NCBI GenBank assembly: GCA_902540275.1
Contig: CACBMB010000009.1
Span: forward strand, 1 to 64,000
Length of the DNA stretch: 64,000 nucleotides
Reading direction: 5' to 3'
DNA from: an uncultured Pelagibacteraceae bacterium
GTDB lineage: Bacteria; Pseudomonadota; Alphaproteobacteria; Pelagibacterales; Pelagibacteraceae
Made by a program: the position numbers and the translations under genes. This document shows, piece by piece, positions 38,911-49,411 of the stretch. The notes beneath the pieces were generated by a model, which saw nothing but the letters and a program-made list of their open reading frames with translations, did no database searches and was not told the origin of the DNA. The stretch's first letter is position 1. The number at the start of each line of letters is the position of its first letter.

Positions 38911-39509
38911 TATAAATTTTGAGAAATAACCATTGTCAATAGCATTGGTAACGATAACAATGTGTTTGTTCTTGAAAAAAGCATAGCAGTTTTAGCTGAC
39001 TTTGCTTTAGTTTCAGGATCGCATTCTACCATGCCTAAAGCTCTTTTTTGGTTCGGCCATATTACAAACCAAACATTAAAAGCCATAATAACTCCTAGCC
39101 ACATCCCTATACCAATGGCTGTATGTTTTGGTACACCACTTCCTATACTTAGAGTCATAGCATCATGCAAATATCCATTTAACGAAGCTAAAATTAATCC
39201 TGAAAAAATCGTTAGAGCAGCAGCCCATCTAAAATAAAACAATGCTGCTGGTGCTATAACTTTTCCTATAGCAGGCTTTTGTTCATCTGGAATTTTTGAC
39301 ATATTTGGGATTTGAACAAAATTAAAATACCAAAGTAAACCAATCCACATTATTCCAACAAGAACATGCACATATCTTGTTGTGGCACTCCAAAAAATTC
39401 TATCAAAGCCAAATCCATCATTTTGATAGAATAGTCCTAAAAATAAAATTATAGCTAATGCCAAAGATGCATGAATTGTTTTGGATAAAGATGATAAAAA
39501 ATTGCTCAT
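38907..39509 (-). CDS. PuuD-like (urate hydroxylase N-terminal) membrane protein
   Basis: RYVHVLVGIMWIGLLWYFNFVQIP, HTAIGIGMWLGVIMAFNVWFVIWPNQK; multi-TM. No C-terminal cytochrome c domain. Confidence 0.65.
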   Translation of the reverse strand: MSNFLSSLSKTIHASLALAIILFLGLFYQNDGFGFDRIFWSATTRYVHVLVGIMWIGLLWYFNFVQIPNMSKIPDEQKPAIGKVIAPAALFYFRWAAALTIFSGLILASLNGYLHDAMTLSIGSGVPKHTAIGIGMWLGVIMAFNVWFVIWPNQKRALGMVECDPETKAKSAKTAMLFSRTNTLLSLPMLLTMVISQNLY

Positions 39510-39551
39510 TTTTAAAAATATATATTACTTTACTATAATTTTAACCATTTT

Positions 39552-42407
39552 TTAATTCAAAAGTGGTTTTAAAAATCTACCTGTGTAACTTTTGTCCATC
39601 TTGCATATTTCCTCAGGTTTCCCCTCAGCTATGATTTTTCCACCCTTTATTCCACCCTCAGGACCCATATCAACTATATAATCTGCTGTTTTTATGACAT
39701 CTAAATTGTGCTCGATTACAACGACAGTATTCCCTAAAGCAACAAAAGTATGCAGAATTTCTAACAATTTTTTAATATCATGTTGGTGTAGTCCAGTAGT
39801 AGGTTCATCTAATATATACATCGTTCTACCAGTAGATCTTTTTGACAATTCTTTAGCTAATTTGATTCTTTGGGCCTCACCACCAGAAAGTGTGGTAGCC
39901 TGTTGACCGATCTTTATGTATCCCAGTCCTACTTTTTTTAGAGTTAATAACTTAGATTTAATATTTGAGATATTTTCAAAATATTCACAACCTTCATCAA
40001 CTGTCATATTAAGCACATCAGCAATGCTTTTATCTTTGAATTTTATTTCTAAAGTTTCACGATTATATCTTGTACCTTTACATTCATCACACTGAATATA
40101 AACATCAGGAAGAAAATGCATTTCATAAGTTATTACACCATCGCCTTCACAAGCTTCACATCTACCACCCCTTACATTAAAAGAAAATCTTCCAGGTTTA
40201 TATCCTCTTGATTTTGACTCTGGTAAAGCTGTAAACCAATCACGTATTGGACCAAAAGCACCTGTATAAGTTGCTGGATTTGATCTCGGTGTTCTTCCAA
40301 TGGGAGATTGATCTATATCAATAACCTTATCAATTAATTCTATACCTTTAAAATTTTTGAATGGCTTTGGAATTTTTCTAGACTTGTTGTTATTTAAAGT
40401 AAGATTTAAAGCATTATACAAAGTTTGTAAAATTAGAGTTGATTTACCACTTCCTGATACACCTGTAACACAAGTTAAACTTCCTAATGGTATTTTTAGA
40501 TTTACATTATTTAAATTATTGCCTGTAGCACCGGATATTTCTAAAAATCTACCATTTTTGGCTAATCTTCTCTTTTTTGGAATTTCAATTTTTAATTTAT
40601 TTGAAAGATATTTACCAGTTATACTATCTTTATTTAAACTAATTTCTTTGGAAGTGCCTTGAGCAATAACTTCTCCTCCCTTATTACCCGCTTCTGGCCC
40701 AAGGTCTATAATATGATCAGCATTTTCCATTGTTTCAGTGTCGTGCTCAACTACAATCACTGTATTCCCTAAATCTCTTAATCTTTTTAATGCATTAATT
40801 AACTTAACATTATCTTTTTGATGCAATCCAATAGAAGGCTCATCCAAAACATACAAAACACCTGTTAAACCAGAACCTATTTGCGACGCTAATCTAATTC
40901 TTTGTGATTCTCCTCCAGAAAGAGTTCCAGATTCTCTAGATAAGGTTAGATAATCTAATCCAACGTTTAATAAAAAATTTAGTCTTTCATTTATTTCTTT
41001 TAAGATATGTTCAGCAATTTTGAGCTGTCTTTTATCTAAATTATTTTTTAAATTTTCAAACCAATTTGCAGCATCTAAAATTGATTTTTCAGTGACTTCA
41101 CTTATATGTAATCCGTCAATCTTAACACAGAGAGCTTCATCTTTTAATCTATGTCCATTACATCTTTCACATTTTGTATCTGATTGATATTGAGATATTT
41201 CTTCTCTTTTCCAATCACTATCGGTTTCAAGATATCTTCTTTCAAGATTATTGATTACTCCTTCAAACGTTTTTTTATGTGAGTATTTTTCATAACCATC
41301 ATCATATGTAAATTTTATCTCTTCATCATCAGACCCATACAAAATGATATCTTTTATTTTTTTTGAGAGTTTTGACCATTTTTCATCTAATGAAAAACCA
41401 TAATGCTTAGATAGAGAAGCTAAAGTTTGAGCATAATAAAGAGTTGTTGTTTTGGCCCATGGTTCAATAGCGCCATCTGCTATACTCTTTTTTTCATTTG
41501 GAATAACTAAGTTTGGATCTACGTTTAATTTTATACCAATACCCTCACATTCTTCACATGCTCCAAATGGGCTATTAAAAGAGAATAATCTTGGTTCAAT
41601 TTCTTCAATTGTAAAACCACTTTTAGGACATGCAAATTTTGTTGAAAAAATTAATTTTTCTAATTTCCTGAATTTTTTAGGTAAAGTTTCATCCTCATAT
41701 TCAACAAAAATTAAGCCATTTGCTAAATTAACTGAAGTTTCAATACTCTCTGCTAATCTATTTCCTAAAGAAGAATTAATAATAATTCTATCAACTAGAA
41801 TTGAAATATCGTGTTTGATTTTTTTATTTAATTCAGGAATCTTATCAATATCATACAACACATCATCAATTTTAATTTTTCTAAAACCTCTTTTTTTATA
41901 ACCTAAAATATCTTTTTTATATTCTCCCTTACGACCTCTTACTACTGGAGCATAAATATATATAGTTGCTTTTTTAGGGAGTTGTTTAATTTTATCAACT
42001 ATTTGAGTAACTGTTTGAGACGTAATAGGTTTGCCTGTAAATGGTGAATATGGTATTCCAGCTCTTGCATATAAAACTCTCATGTAATCATAAATTTCTG
42101 TAACGGTAGCAACAGTTGATCTTGGATTTTTGGAAGTATTTTTTTGTTCAATGGATATAGCTGGACTTAAACCCTCAATTAAATCAACATTGGGTTTTTT
42201 CATCTTGTCTAAAAACTGTCTTGCATAAGCTGATAAACTTTCAACATATCTTCGTTGTCCTTCTGCATATACAGTATCAAAAGCTAATGATGATTTTCCA
42301 GATCCAGAAAGCCCTGTTATGACCACAAATTTGTCCTTGGGAATTTCTAAAGAAATATTCTTCAAGTTGTGTTCTTTTGCTCCCTTAATAACTATCTTTT
42401 TAATCAT
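39552..42407 (-). CDS. uvrA: Excinuclease ABC subunit A
   Basis: Two ABC cassettes, zinc-finger CxxC pairs, [12 protein letters not shown] and [12 protein letters not shown]. Confidence 0.98.
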   Translation of the reverse strand: MIKKIVIKGAKEHNLKNISLEIPKDKFVVITGLSGSGKSSLAFDTVYAEGQRRYVESLSAYARQFLDKMKKPNVDLIEGLSPAISIEQKNTSKNPRSTVATVTEIYDYMRVLYARAGIPYSPFTGKPITSQTVTQIVDKIKQLPKKATIYIYAPVVRGRKGEYKKDILGYKKRGFRKIKIDDVLYDIDKIPELNKKIKHDISILVDRIIINSSLGNRLAESIETSVNLANGLIFVEYEDETLPKKFRKLEKLIFSTKFACPKSGFTIEEIEPRLFSFNSPFGACEECEGIGIKLNVDPNLVIPNEKKSIADGAIEPWAKTTTLYYAQTLASLSKHYGFSLDEKWSKLSKKIKDIILYGSDDEEIKFTYDDGYEKYSHKKTFEGVINNLERRYLETDSDWKREEISQYQSDTKCERCNGHRLKDEALCVKIDGLHISEVTEKSILDAANWFENLKNNLDKRQLKIAEHILKEINERLNFLLNVGLDYLTLSRESGTLSGGESQRIRLASQIGSGLTGVLYVLDEPSIGLHQKDNVKLINALKRLRDLGNTVIVVEHDTETMENADHIIDLGPEAGNKGGEVIAQGTSKEISLNKDSITGKYLSNKLKIEIPKKRRLAKNGRFLEISGATGNNLNNVNLKIPLGSLTCVTGVSGSGKSTLILQTLYNALNLTLNNNKSRKIPKPFKNFKGIELIDKVIDIDQSPIGRTPRSNPATYTGAFGPIRDWFTALPESKSRGYKPGRFSFNVRGGRCEACEGDGVITYEMHFLPDVYIQCDECKGTRYNRETLEIKFKDKSIADVLNMTVDEGCEYFENISNIKSKLLTLKKVGLGYIKIGQQATTLSGGEAQRIKLAKELSKRSTGRTMYILDEPTTGLHQHDIKKLLEILHTFVALGNTVVVIEHNLDVIKTADYIVDMGPEGGIKGGKIIAEGKPEEICKMDKSYTGRFLKPLLN

Positions 42408-42497
42408 AATTTTTGTTGCTTTGACTTAATAAAATTAATATTCAGAGTAAAGTGTGATATAATTCTAATTAACAAATTTAACAAATATTAAAATATT

Positions 42498-42950
42498 ATG
42501 GCTGGAAGTTTAAATAAAGTACTTTTAATTGGTCGTTTAGGCGCAGACCCTGAAATTAAACAAATGGTAAATGGTAAAAGTGTTGCTAGATTAAGTCTTG
42601 CAACAAGCCAATCCTGGAAAGACAAAAATACAGGAGAAAAAAAAGAAAAAACTGAATGGCACCGTATAGTTGTATTTAACGAAGGGTTAGTAAATGTTGT
42701 ACAACAATATTTAAAAAAGGGTGCTCAAATTTATGTTGAAGGACAACTTACAACCCGAAAATGGAAAGATGAACAATCGGGACAAGACAAATATTCAACC
42801 GAAGTAGTTATTCAAGGTTACAATTCTTCCTTAACGATGTTAGGTGGTGGTAATTCAGGTGGTGGTATTTCAAGTGATAATACTAAATCTTCCAATAATG
42901 ATGACATGTCACAAATTTCGAATGACATGGATGATGAAATTCCATTTTAA
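42498..42950 (+). CDS. ssb: Single-stranded DNA-binding protein
   Basis: [22 protein letters not shown]; acidic tail DMDDEIPF. Confidence 0.97.
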   Translation: MAGSLNKVLLIGRLGADPEIKQMVNGKSVARLSLATSQSWKDKNTGEKKEKTEWHRIVVFNEGLVNVVQQYLKKGAQIYVEGQLTTRKWKDEQSGQDKYSTEVVIQGYNSSLTMLGGGNSGGGISSDNTKSSNNDDMSQISNDMDDEIPF

Positions 42951-42955
42951 TCCTT

Positions 42956-45535
42956 ATGCAAAAAACTGAAGAGATTAAAGAAAAGAACATAAAACTTATA
43001 TCTATGCATGATGAGATGAGTTCATCTTATCTTTCTTATGCAATGAGTGTTATTGTTAGTAGAGCTCTACCAGATATTAGGGATGGTTTAAAACCTGTGC
43101 ATCGGAGAATATTATACGCAATGTACAAAGGTGGTTATGATTGGTCTAAGCAATTTAGAAAATCAGCAAGAATAGTGGGGGATGTTATTGGTAAATATCA
43201 TCCTCATGGAGATCAATCGGTTTATGATGCATTAGTTCGAATGGTTCAGGATTTTTCTATGAGCTTACCTTTAGTTGAGGGACAAGGAAACTTTGGTTCA
43301 ATTGATGGAGATCCTGCAGCTGCTATGAGATATACTGAAACAAGATTATCTAAAGTTTCACAATATCTTATAGATGATATTGAAAAGAAAACTGTTGAAT
43401 TTAAAAGTAATTATGATGAAACAGAAAAAGAACCAACAGTATTACCATCTCAATATCCAAATCTTTTAGTTAATGGTGCAGGAGGAATTGCAGTTGGAAT
43501 GGCAACTAGTATTCCACCTCATAATTTAGGTGAAATAATTGATGGAACTTTAGCATTAATTGAAAATAAAGATATTACAATCAAACAATTGATGAAACAT
43601 ATACCTGGACCAGACTTTCCTACTGGAGGAGTAATAATAGGAAAAGATATGATCAAACAAGGTTATTCTAAGGGAAGAGGTTCATTCAAAGTACGAGGTC
43701 AAATATCAATAGAACAAGCTAAAAATGGAAGAGAAAGATTAGTGATAACATCAATACCTTATCAAGTTAATAAATCAGTTTTAAATGAAAGAATAGCGCA
43801 ATTAGTGAGAGAAAAAAAAATTGAAGGTATTAGAGATATTAGAGATGAGTCTAATAGAGAAGGTATTAGAGTATCAATAGATTTACGAAGTGGCGTTGAG
43901 CCTGAAACAGTCAAAAGACAACTGTATAAAAATACACAAATAGAGAGTTCATTTGGTTTTAATACATTAGCTATAGTAGATGGAAAACCAGAAACATGTA
44001 ACCTTAAAGATTTTTTAACAAACTTTTTATCATTTAGAGAAGATGTTGTAATAAAGAAAACTAAATTTGATCTGAAAAAAGCTGAAGATAGAGCTCATAT
44101 ATTAATTGGTTTATCTGTTTCCGTTGAAAATTTAGATAAGATAATTAAAATCATTCGTTCATCAAAAACACCTGAAGATGCAAAAAAATCTATATTAAAA
44201 ACTAAATGGAAAATTAATAAATCCCAAAAGTTGATTTCGTTAGTTGAAAATAAAAAATCTAAAGGTCTTTATAATCTTTCAGACAACCAAGTTGATGCGA
44301 TTTTAGAATTAAGATTACAAAAATTAACTGCAATTGGTATTAACGAAATTGAAGTTGAAATAAAAAAGCTTGCTGATTTAATAACAAAATATAAAAAAAT
44401 TATTTCATCTAAAAAAGAATTATTAAAAGTAATTAGTCAAGAACTATCAAGCATCAAAGAGAAATTTTCAGTCAAAAGAAGAACAGATATAATTGATGCG
44501 GTATTAAATTATGATATCGAAGAAACTATTCAAAAAGAGTCTGTTATTATTACTGTTACTTTACAAGGTTATATAAAAAGAGGTTCATTGAATAATGTTA
44601 AACAACAAAAAAGAGGTGGAAAAGGTAAAACAGGTATCACAACAAGAAATGAAGACTCTGTTGTACAAACACTATCAGTAAACACACACACATCAGTTCT
44701 TTTCTTTTCTACTGAGGGTCTTGTTTATAGAATTAAAGCTTGGAAAATTCCTGTAGGTTCTGCAGCCTCTAAAGGAAAATCTTTATTTAATATTCTGCCT
44801 TTAAAAAATCACCAATCAATAAGCTCAATTATGCCTTTCCCAGATAGTCAGTCAGAATTAAAAGATTATCAGATTGTTTTTGCTACCTCTCAAGGAAAGG
44901 TGAGAAAAAATAGTCTTGAAGATTTTTCATCAATTAATGCTGCTGGAAAAATCGCAATGAAATTAGACTCTAATGATAAAATTGTAGGTGTTAAGATCTG
45001 CAAAGAAGATCAAGATATAATTTTGAGCACTAAGTTTGGTAAATGTATAAGATTCGAGTCAAAAAAATTAAGAGTTTTTAAAGGTAGATCCTCAAAAGGT
45101 ATAAAAGGTATTGTTTTGGCTCCTAATGATCAAATTGTATCTCTTTCTATTATAGATAATGACAAAGAAATTAAAAAAGGAAAAAAAGATAAAGATCAAA
45201 AATCAGAACTAAAAGCCAAAGAAAAGTTCATACTTTCAATTACAGAAAATGGATTTGGAAAAAAAACACCCCATACTGATTATAGAGTTACAAATCGTGG
45301 TGGTAAGGGAATTATTGGAATTATTAACTCACCAAGAAATGGTAATATTTCATCATCCTTTCCTGTTTTTGATGGTGATGAAATTTTAATTTCAACAAAT
45401 AAAGGTAGAGTAATAAGAGTTGCAGTTAAAGAAATTAGGACTGCTGGAAGAAATACTCAAGGTGTTAGAATTATTAAATTATCAGGTGAAGAAAAAGTTG
45501 TTTCTGCAGACAAAATTAATGATAATTTAGTTTAA
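42956..45535 (+). CDS. gyrA: DNA gyrase subunit A
   Basis: [45 protein letters not shown]; GyrA-box-like QKRGGKG. Confidence 0.97.
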   Translation: MQKTEEIKEKNIKLISMHDEMSSSYLSYAMSVIVSRALPDIRDGLKPVHRRILYAMYKGGYDWSKQFRKSARIVGDVIGKYHPHGDQSVYDALVRMVQDFSMSLPLVEGQGNFGSIDGDPAAAMRYTETRLSKVSQYLIDDIEKKTVEFKSNYDETEKEPTVLPSQYPNLLVNGAGGIAVGMATSIPPHNLGEIIDGTLALIENKDITIKQLMKHIPGPDFPTGGVIIGKDMIKQGYSKGRGSFKVRGQISIEQAKNGRERLVITSIPYQVNKSVLNERIAQLVREKKIEGIRDIRDESNREGIRVSIDLRSGVEPETVKRQLYKNTQIESSFGFNTLAIVDGKPETCNLKDFLTNFLSFREDVVIKKTKFDLKKAEDRAHILIGLSVSVENLDKIIKIIRSSKTPEDAKKSILKTKWKINKSQKLISLVENKKSKGLYNLSDNQVDAILELRLQKLTAIGINEIEVEIKKLADLITKYKKIISSKKELLKVISQELSSIKEKFSVKRRTDIIDAVLNYDIEETIQKESVIITVTLQGYIKRGSLNNVKQQKRGGKGKTGITTRNEDSVVQTLSVNTHTSVLFFSTEGLVYRIKAWKIPVGSAASKGKSLFNILPLKNHQSISSIMPFPDSQSELKDYQIVFATSQGKVRKNSLEDFSSINAAGKIAMKLDSNDKIVGVKICKEDQDIILSTKFGKCIRFESKKLRVFKGRSSKGIKGIVLAPNDQIVSLSIIDNDKEIKKGKKDKDQKSELKAKEKFILSITENGFGKKTPHTDYRVTNRGGKGIIGIINSPRNGNISSSFPVFDGDEILISTNKGRVIRVAVKEIRTAGRNTQGVRIIKLSGEEKVVSADKINDNLV

Positions 45536-46029
45536 TGAAAAAAGTAGCTATTTATCCAGGAACGTTTGATCCAATAACATTTGGTCATATAGATGTAATT
45601 AAAAAAGGTTTAAAATTATTTGACAAAATTGTTGTAGCAGTTTCTGACGTTGATAATAAAGATTACCTTTTTAATTCAGATGAAAGAATAGAAATTACTA
45701 AAAAAGCTTTATTTTCTGATCTTAAATTAAATAAAAAAAAGATTACAATTATAAGCTTTACAACTCTGACAACGGATTTATGTAAAAAATATAAATCTAA
45801 TATTATTTTAAGAGGATTAAGAGCGGTTTCGGATTTTGAATATGAATTTCAATTAGCAGGAATGAATAGAAAATTAAATAGTAATATTGAAACTTTATTT
45901 TTAATGTCTGATGTGGAAAATCAAATTATTTCATCAAAATTTGTTAAAGAAATAATAAAATTGAAAGGTGATATTAAAAAATTTGCTACTAAAAGTACTA
46001 TAAAATTATTAAAAGAAAAATATGAATAA
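45535..46029 (+). CDS. coaD: Pantetheine-phosphate adenylyltransferase
   Basis: AIYPGTFDPITFGHIDVI; ILRGLRAVSDFEYE; ISSKFVKEI. Confidence 0.97.
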   Translation: MKKVAIYPGTFDPITFGHIDVIKKGLKLFDKIVVAVSDVDNKDYLFNSDERIEITKKALFSDLKLNKKKITIISFTTLTTDLCKKYKSNIILRGLRAVSDFEYEFQLAGMNRKLNSNIETLFLMSDVENQIISSKFVKEIIKLKGDIKKFATKSTIKLLKEKYE

Positions 46030-46582
46030 ATTTTTATTAAAAATTCTTTTTATATTCATTTTAATAACAAACCAAACAATGTCGGAGGAGAATATTATGA
46101 TTTTAGAATTAAAAGATGGCGATGTGAAAATTGAATTATTTGATGATGTTGCGCCAAAACATGTAAAGAGAATAAAAGAATTAGCTGATGCAGGCAAATA
46201 TGACAATGTAGTTTTTCATCGTGTGATAGATGGATTTATGGCTCAAACAGGTGATGTAAAATTTGGAAATTCAAGTTCAAAAGATTTTAATTTGAGAATG
46301 GCTGGAATGGGTGGTTCAGACTTACCAGATTTAGAACAAGAATTTAATAGTTTACCACATGATCGAGGAACTTTATCAATGGCAAGATCATCAGATCCAA
46401 ATAGTGCTAATAGTCAATTCTTCATATGTTTTAAACCAGCTCCTTTTTTAGACAGACAATATACTGTATTTGGTAAAGTAATTTCTGGTATGGAATTTGT
46501 AGATAAGATTAAAAGAGGAGATGAGAATAATAACGGCGCTGTATCAGATCCAGATAAAATTATAAGTTTTAAATCTCAATAG
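46022..46582 (+). CDS. ppiB: Cyclophilin-type peptidyl-prolyl isomerase
   Basis: VVFHRVIDGFMAQTGD; LSMARSSDPNSANSQFFIC; N-terminal signal-like segment. Confidence 0.93.
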   Translation: MNKFLLKILFIFILITNQTMSEENIMILELKDGDVKIELFDDVAPKHVKRIKELADAGKYDNVVFHRVIDGFMAQTGDVKFGNSSSKDFNLRMAGMGGSDLPDLEQEFNSLPHDRGTLSMARSSDPNSANSQFFICFKPAPFLDRQYTVFGKVISGMEFVDKIKRGDENNNGAVSDPDKIISFKSQ

Positions 46583-46590
46583 TCGTTTAA

Positions 46591-47703
46591 ATGGCATTAA
46601 AAGATTTTGCCTTTAAAGTTTTAAATACTGATAAATTTGCTAGACGGGGTTTAATAGAAACTCATCGAGGAAATATTAATACACCTGCATTCATGCCAGT
46701 AGGTACACAAGCTACAGTTAAAGCCTGTACCATTAATGATATAAAAAAAACTGGCTCTGAAATTATTTTAGGTAATACTTATCATTTAATGATAAGACCA
46801 GGAGTAGAAAGAATTCAAAAAGCAGGTGGATTACATAGTTTTATGAATTGTGACTTACCTATATTGACTGACTCTGGTGGTTTTCAAGTAATGTCACTCT
46901 CAAAATTAAATAAGATTGATAAAGAAAAAGGTGCAATATTTAACTCCCATGTAGATGGGAAAAAATATTATCTAAGTCCTGAAGAAAGTATAAGAATACA
47001 GTTAGGGTTAAATTCAGATATTGTTATGATAATGGATGAATGTCCAAAAAAAACTAATGATTACGATTTAATTAAAAAGTCTATGAATTTATCTTTACAT
47101 TGGGCTGAAAGATCCAAAAAAGCTTTTGGAAAAAAACCGCATAAAGCTCTATTTGGTATTATTCAAGGTGGTCTTTTTAAAGATTTAAGAGTTGAGTCTT
47201 TGAAGGGGTTGCTATCAATAAATTTTGATGGTTATGCTATTGGTGGTTTAGCAGTAGGTGAGACACAAGAAGAAATGTTTACAGTTTTGGATGATATTAA
47301 GGATGAGCTTCCTGATGATAAACCTCACTATTTAATGGGTGTTGGAACACCATCAGATATTCTCGGAGCTGTAAAAAGAGGTATTGATATGTTTGACTGT
47401 GTAATGCCAACAAGATCAGGAAGAACAGGTCTTGCTTTTACATGGAACGGAAGAATTAATATTCGTAATAAAAAATATCAAAATGATAACACTCCGCTTG
47501 ATGAAAATTGTAAAAATTTGGATTTGAATAAATATTCTAAGAATTATTTAAATCATCTTTTTAATACAAACGAGATTTTAGGATCTATGATTTTAACTCT
47601 CAATAATATTAATTTTTATCAAGAATTGATGGATCAAATTAGAAAGAATATTGAGAATGGTACTTTTGACGAATTTCACAATAAATACATAAATAAGTTG
47701 TAA
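46591..47703 (+). CDS. tgt: Queuine tRNA-ribosyltransferase
   Basis: TPAFMPVGTQATVKA; LTDSGGFQVMSL; YAIGGLAVGE; FDCVMPTRSGR. Confidence 0.96.
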   Translation: MALKDFAFKVLNTDKFARRGLIETHRGNINTPAFMPVGTQATVKACTINDIKKTGSEIILGNTYHLMIRPGVERIQKAGGLHSFMNCDLPILTDSGGFQVMSLSKLNKIDKEKGAIFNSHVDGKKYYLSPEESIRIQLGLNSDIVMIMDECPKKTNDYDLIKKSMNLSLHWAERSKKAFGKKPHKALFGIIQGGLFKDLRVESLKGLLSINFDGYAIGGLAVGETQEEMFTVLDDIKDELPDDKPHYLMGVGTPSDILGAVKRGIDMFDCVMPTRSGRTGLAFTWNGRINIRNKKYQNDNTPLDENCKNLDLNKYSKNYLNHLFNTNEILGSMILTLNNINFYQELMDQIRKNIENGTFDEFHNKYINKL

Positions 47704-47773
47704 ATAAAAATCTATTTGTGTCAGAAATTCCTATTTGAATTATCAAAATAAATCTATATATACGTTGTATTTT

Positions 47774-47849
<76 letters not shown>

Positions 47850-47857
47850 TTAATATC

Positions 47858-48682
47858 TTATGATATATTAATTGGTGGATACTTTAAAATAATTTCATTA
47901 GTCCATTCATTAATCTTTTTTATCCTATTATCAGGTGAGGGATGTGTACTCATAAATTCAGGAGTTTTTTTTCCTTTATTAAATTCTTTCATTCTTTCCC
48001 AAATTTTGACTGTTTCTTTTATGTTAAAACCTGATAAAGAGGAAAAAATCATTCCAAGATAATCTGCTTCACTTTCTTGTTTTCGGTTAAATGGATTCAT
48101 AATTCCAAGCTGAGAGATTAAACCTACAGTATTCATACCTGTAGTTCTGTTAACCGTAGATAATTTACCACCAGACAATATGTCAATAACTTGTGTACTG
48201 ACATTAAGAACAGCACCTCTGCTTGCTCTTTCAACTGAATGTTTTGCAACAGCATGAGCAATTTCATGTCCCATTACGGCAGCTAATCCATTTTCATTTT
48301 TTGTAACTTCTAAAATTCCCGAATAAACAGCAATTTTACCACCAGGCATACACCATGCATTTCTAACTTTTTTATTATCAATTAAAATATATTCCCAATC
48401 AAAGTTAGCCGTTGGATCATTTAATTTTGCTTTATAGAAATATTCGCTTATCGAATCTTCCATCTTTTTACCAATTTCTTTAATTTGATCTAATTTAGAA
48501 TCAGTTATTAATTTTTCATTCTTTTTAACCTTTTCATATATTTGAGCTGCTTGAGCATTTAATTTAGCTTCAGGTATAATCTTAAATTGTCTTCTGTCTG
48601 TTATTGGTGCAGTAGCACATGAATTTAGGATTAATCCACAACAGCCACTACCCACATATGATAAAAATTTTCTTCTATTCAT
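47858..48682 (-). CDS. M48-family metalloprotease, lipoprotein-like
   Basis: VMGHEIAHAVAKHS (HExxH); ESEADYLGM; N-terminal CCGLILNSC. Confidence 0.9.
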   Translation of the reverse strand: MNRRKFLSYVGSGCCGLILNSCATAPITDRRQFKIIPEAKLNAQAAQIYEKVKKNEKLITDSKLDQIKEIGKKMEDSISEYFYKAKLNDPTANFDWEYILIDNKKVRNAWCMPGGKIAVYSGILEVTKNENGLAAVMGHEIAHAVAKHSVERASRGAVLNVSTQVIDILSGGKLSTVNRTTGMNTVGLISQLGIMNPFNRKQESEADYLGMIFSSLSGFNIKETVKIWERMKEFNKGKKTPEFMSTHPSPDNRIKKINEWTNEIILKYPPINIS

Positions 48683-48712
48683 TTAACTACAACATTGATA
48701 ATATATTTAGAA

Positions 48713-48790
48713 ATGAATCTAAATAATAAAATATTATTATTTCTTTTTATTATAGCAATTTTATTTGTAATATACTCGAGTTTTAATTGA
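48713..48790 (+). CDS. Candidate 25-aa hydrophobic micropeptide
   Basis: ATG...TGA: MNLNNKILLFLFIIAILFVIYSSFN, ending 3 nt before the DUF502 gene start; not in the ORF track. Confidence 0.35.
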   Translation: MNLNNKILLFLFIIAILFVIYSSFN

Positions 48791-48793
48791 AAT

Positions 48794-49411
48794 ATGGCTA
48801 AGTTGAAAAAAAAAAGATCATTAACTCTTGTTTTAAGAAATTATTTCATTACAGGGGTTGTTGTTTTAATACCCATAGGTTTTACTTTATATCTAAGTAA
48901 AATTTTAATTGGTCTTTCTTCGAAAATCTTACCAGAAAACATTAATCCAAATAGCTATTTACCTTATGAAATTCCTGGCATAGAAATCTTGATTTCAATT
49001 ATATTCATTACCATTGTTGGTGGTTTATCCTTGTCTTTTTTAGGTAAAAGAATTTTAAAACTTATTGATGATCTATTTAAAAGAATTCCATTTCTAAGAA
49101 CTATTTATTCAGCAATAGTACAAATGACAGAAACTTTTTCTAATAAGGATAATGATAAAAAAAGTGTAGTTTTAATTGAATATCCAAGAAAAGGTGTATG
49201 GGCTGTTGGTTTTGCCACTAAAGAAAATACAGGTGAGATGGCAAAAAAGACAAATCAAAAATTAATTAATGTATTTGTACCAACAACACCCAATCCAACA
49301 AGTGGTTTTCTATTAATGTTTCCAATTGATGATGTTATTTATTTAGATATGAGTTTTGAGGAAGCCTCTAAATTCATCGTTTCTGCAGGAACCTCATCGG
49401 GGAAAAATTAA
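48794..49411 (+). CDS. DUF502-family membrane protein
   Basis: RNYFITGVVVLIPIGFTLYL; FKRIPFLRTIYSAIVQ; VFVPTTPNPTSGFLLMFP. Confidence 0.9.
   Translation: MAKLKKKRSLTLVLRNYFITGVVVLIPIGFTLYLSKILIGLSSKILPENINPNSYLPYEIPGIEILISIIFITIVGGLSLSFLGKRILKLIDDLFKRIPFLRTIYSAIVQMTETFSNKDNDKKSVVLIEYPRKGVWAVGFATKENTGEMAKKTNQKLINVFVPTTPNPTSGFLLMFPIDDVIYLDMSFEEASKFIVSAGTSSGKN

Noticed and set aside
39694-41901. Plus-strand ORFs 39694..39906, 40357..40662, 41452..41901
   Set aside because: All antisense to uvrA.
42421-42462. TTGACT ... TATAAT promoter for ssb
   Set aside because: The TTGACT and TATAAT boxes are about 31 nt apart, incompatible with a sigma-70 pair; only the -10 is plausible.
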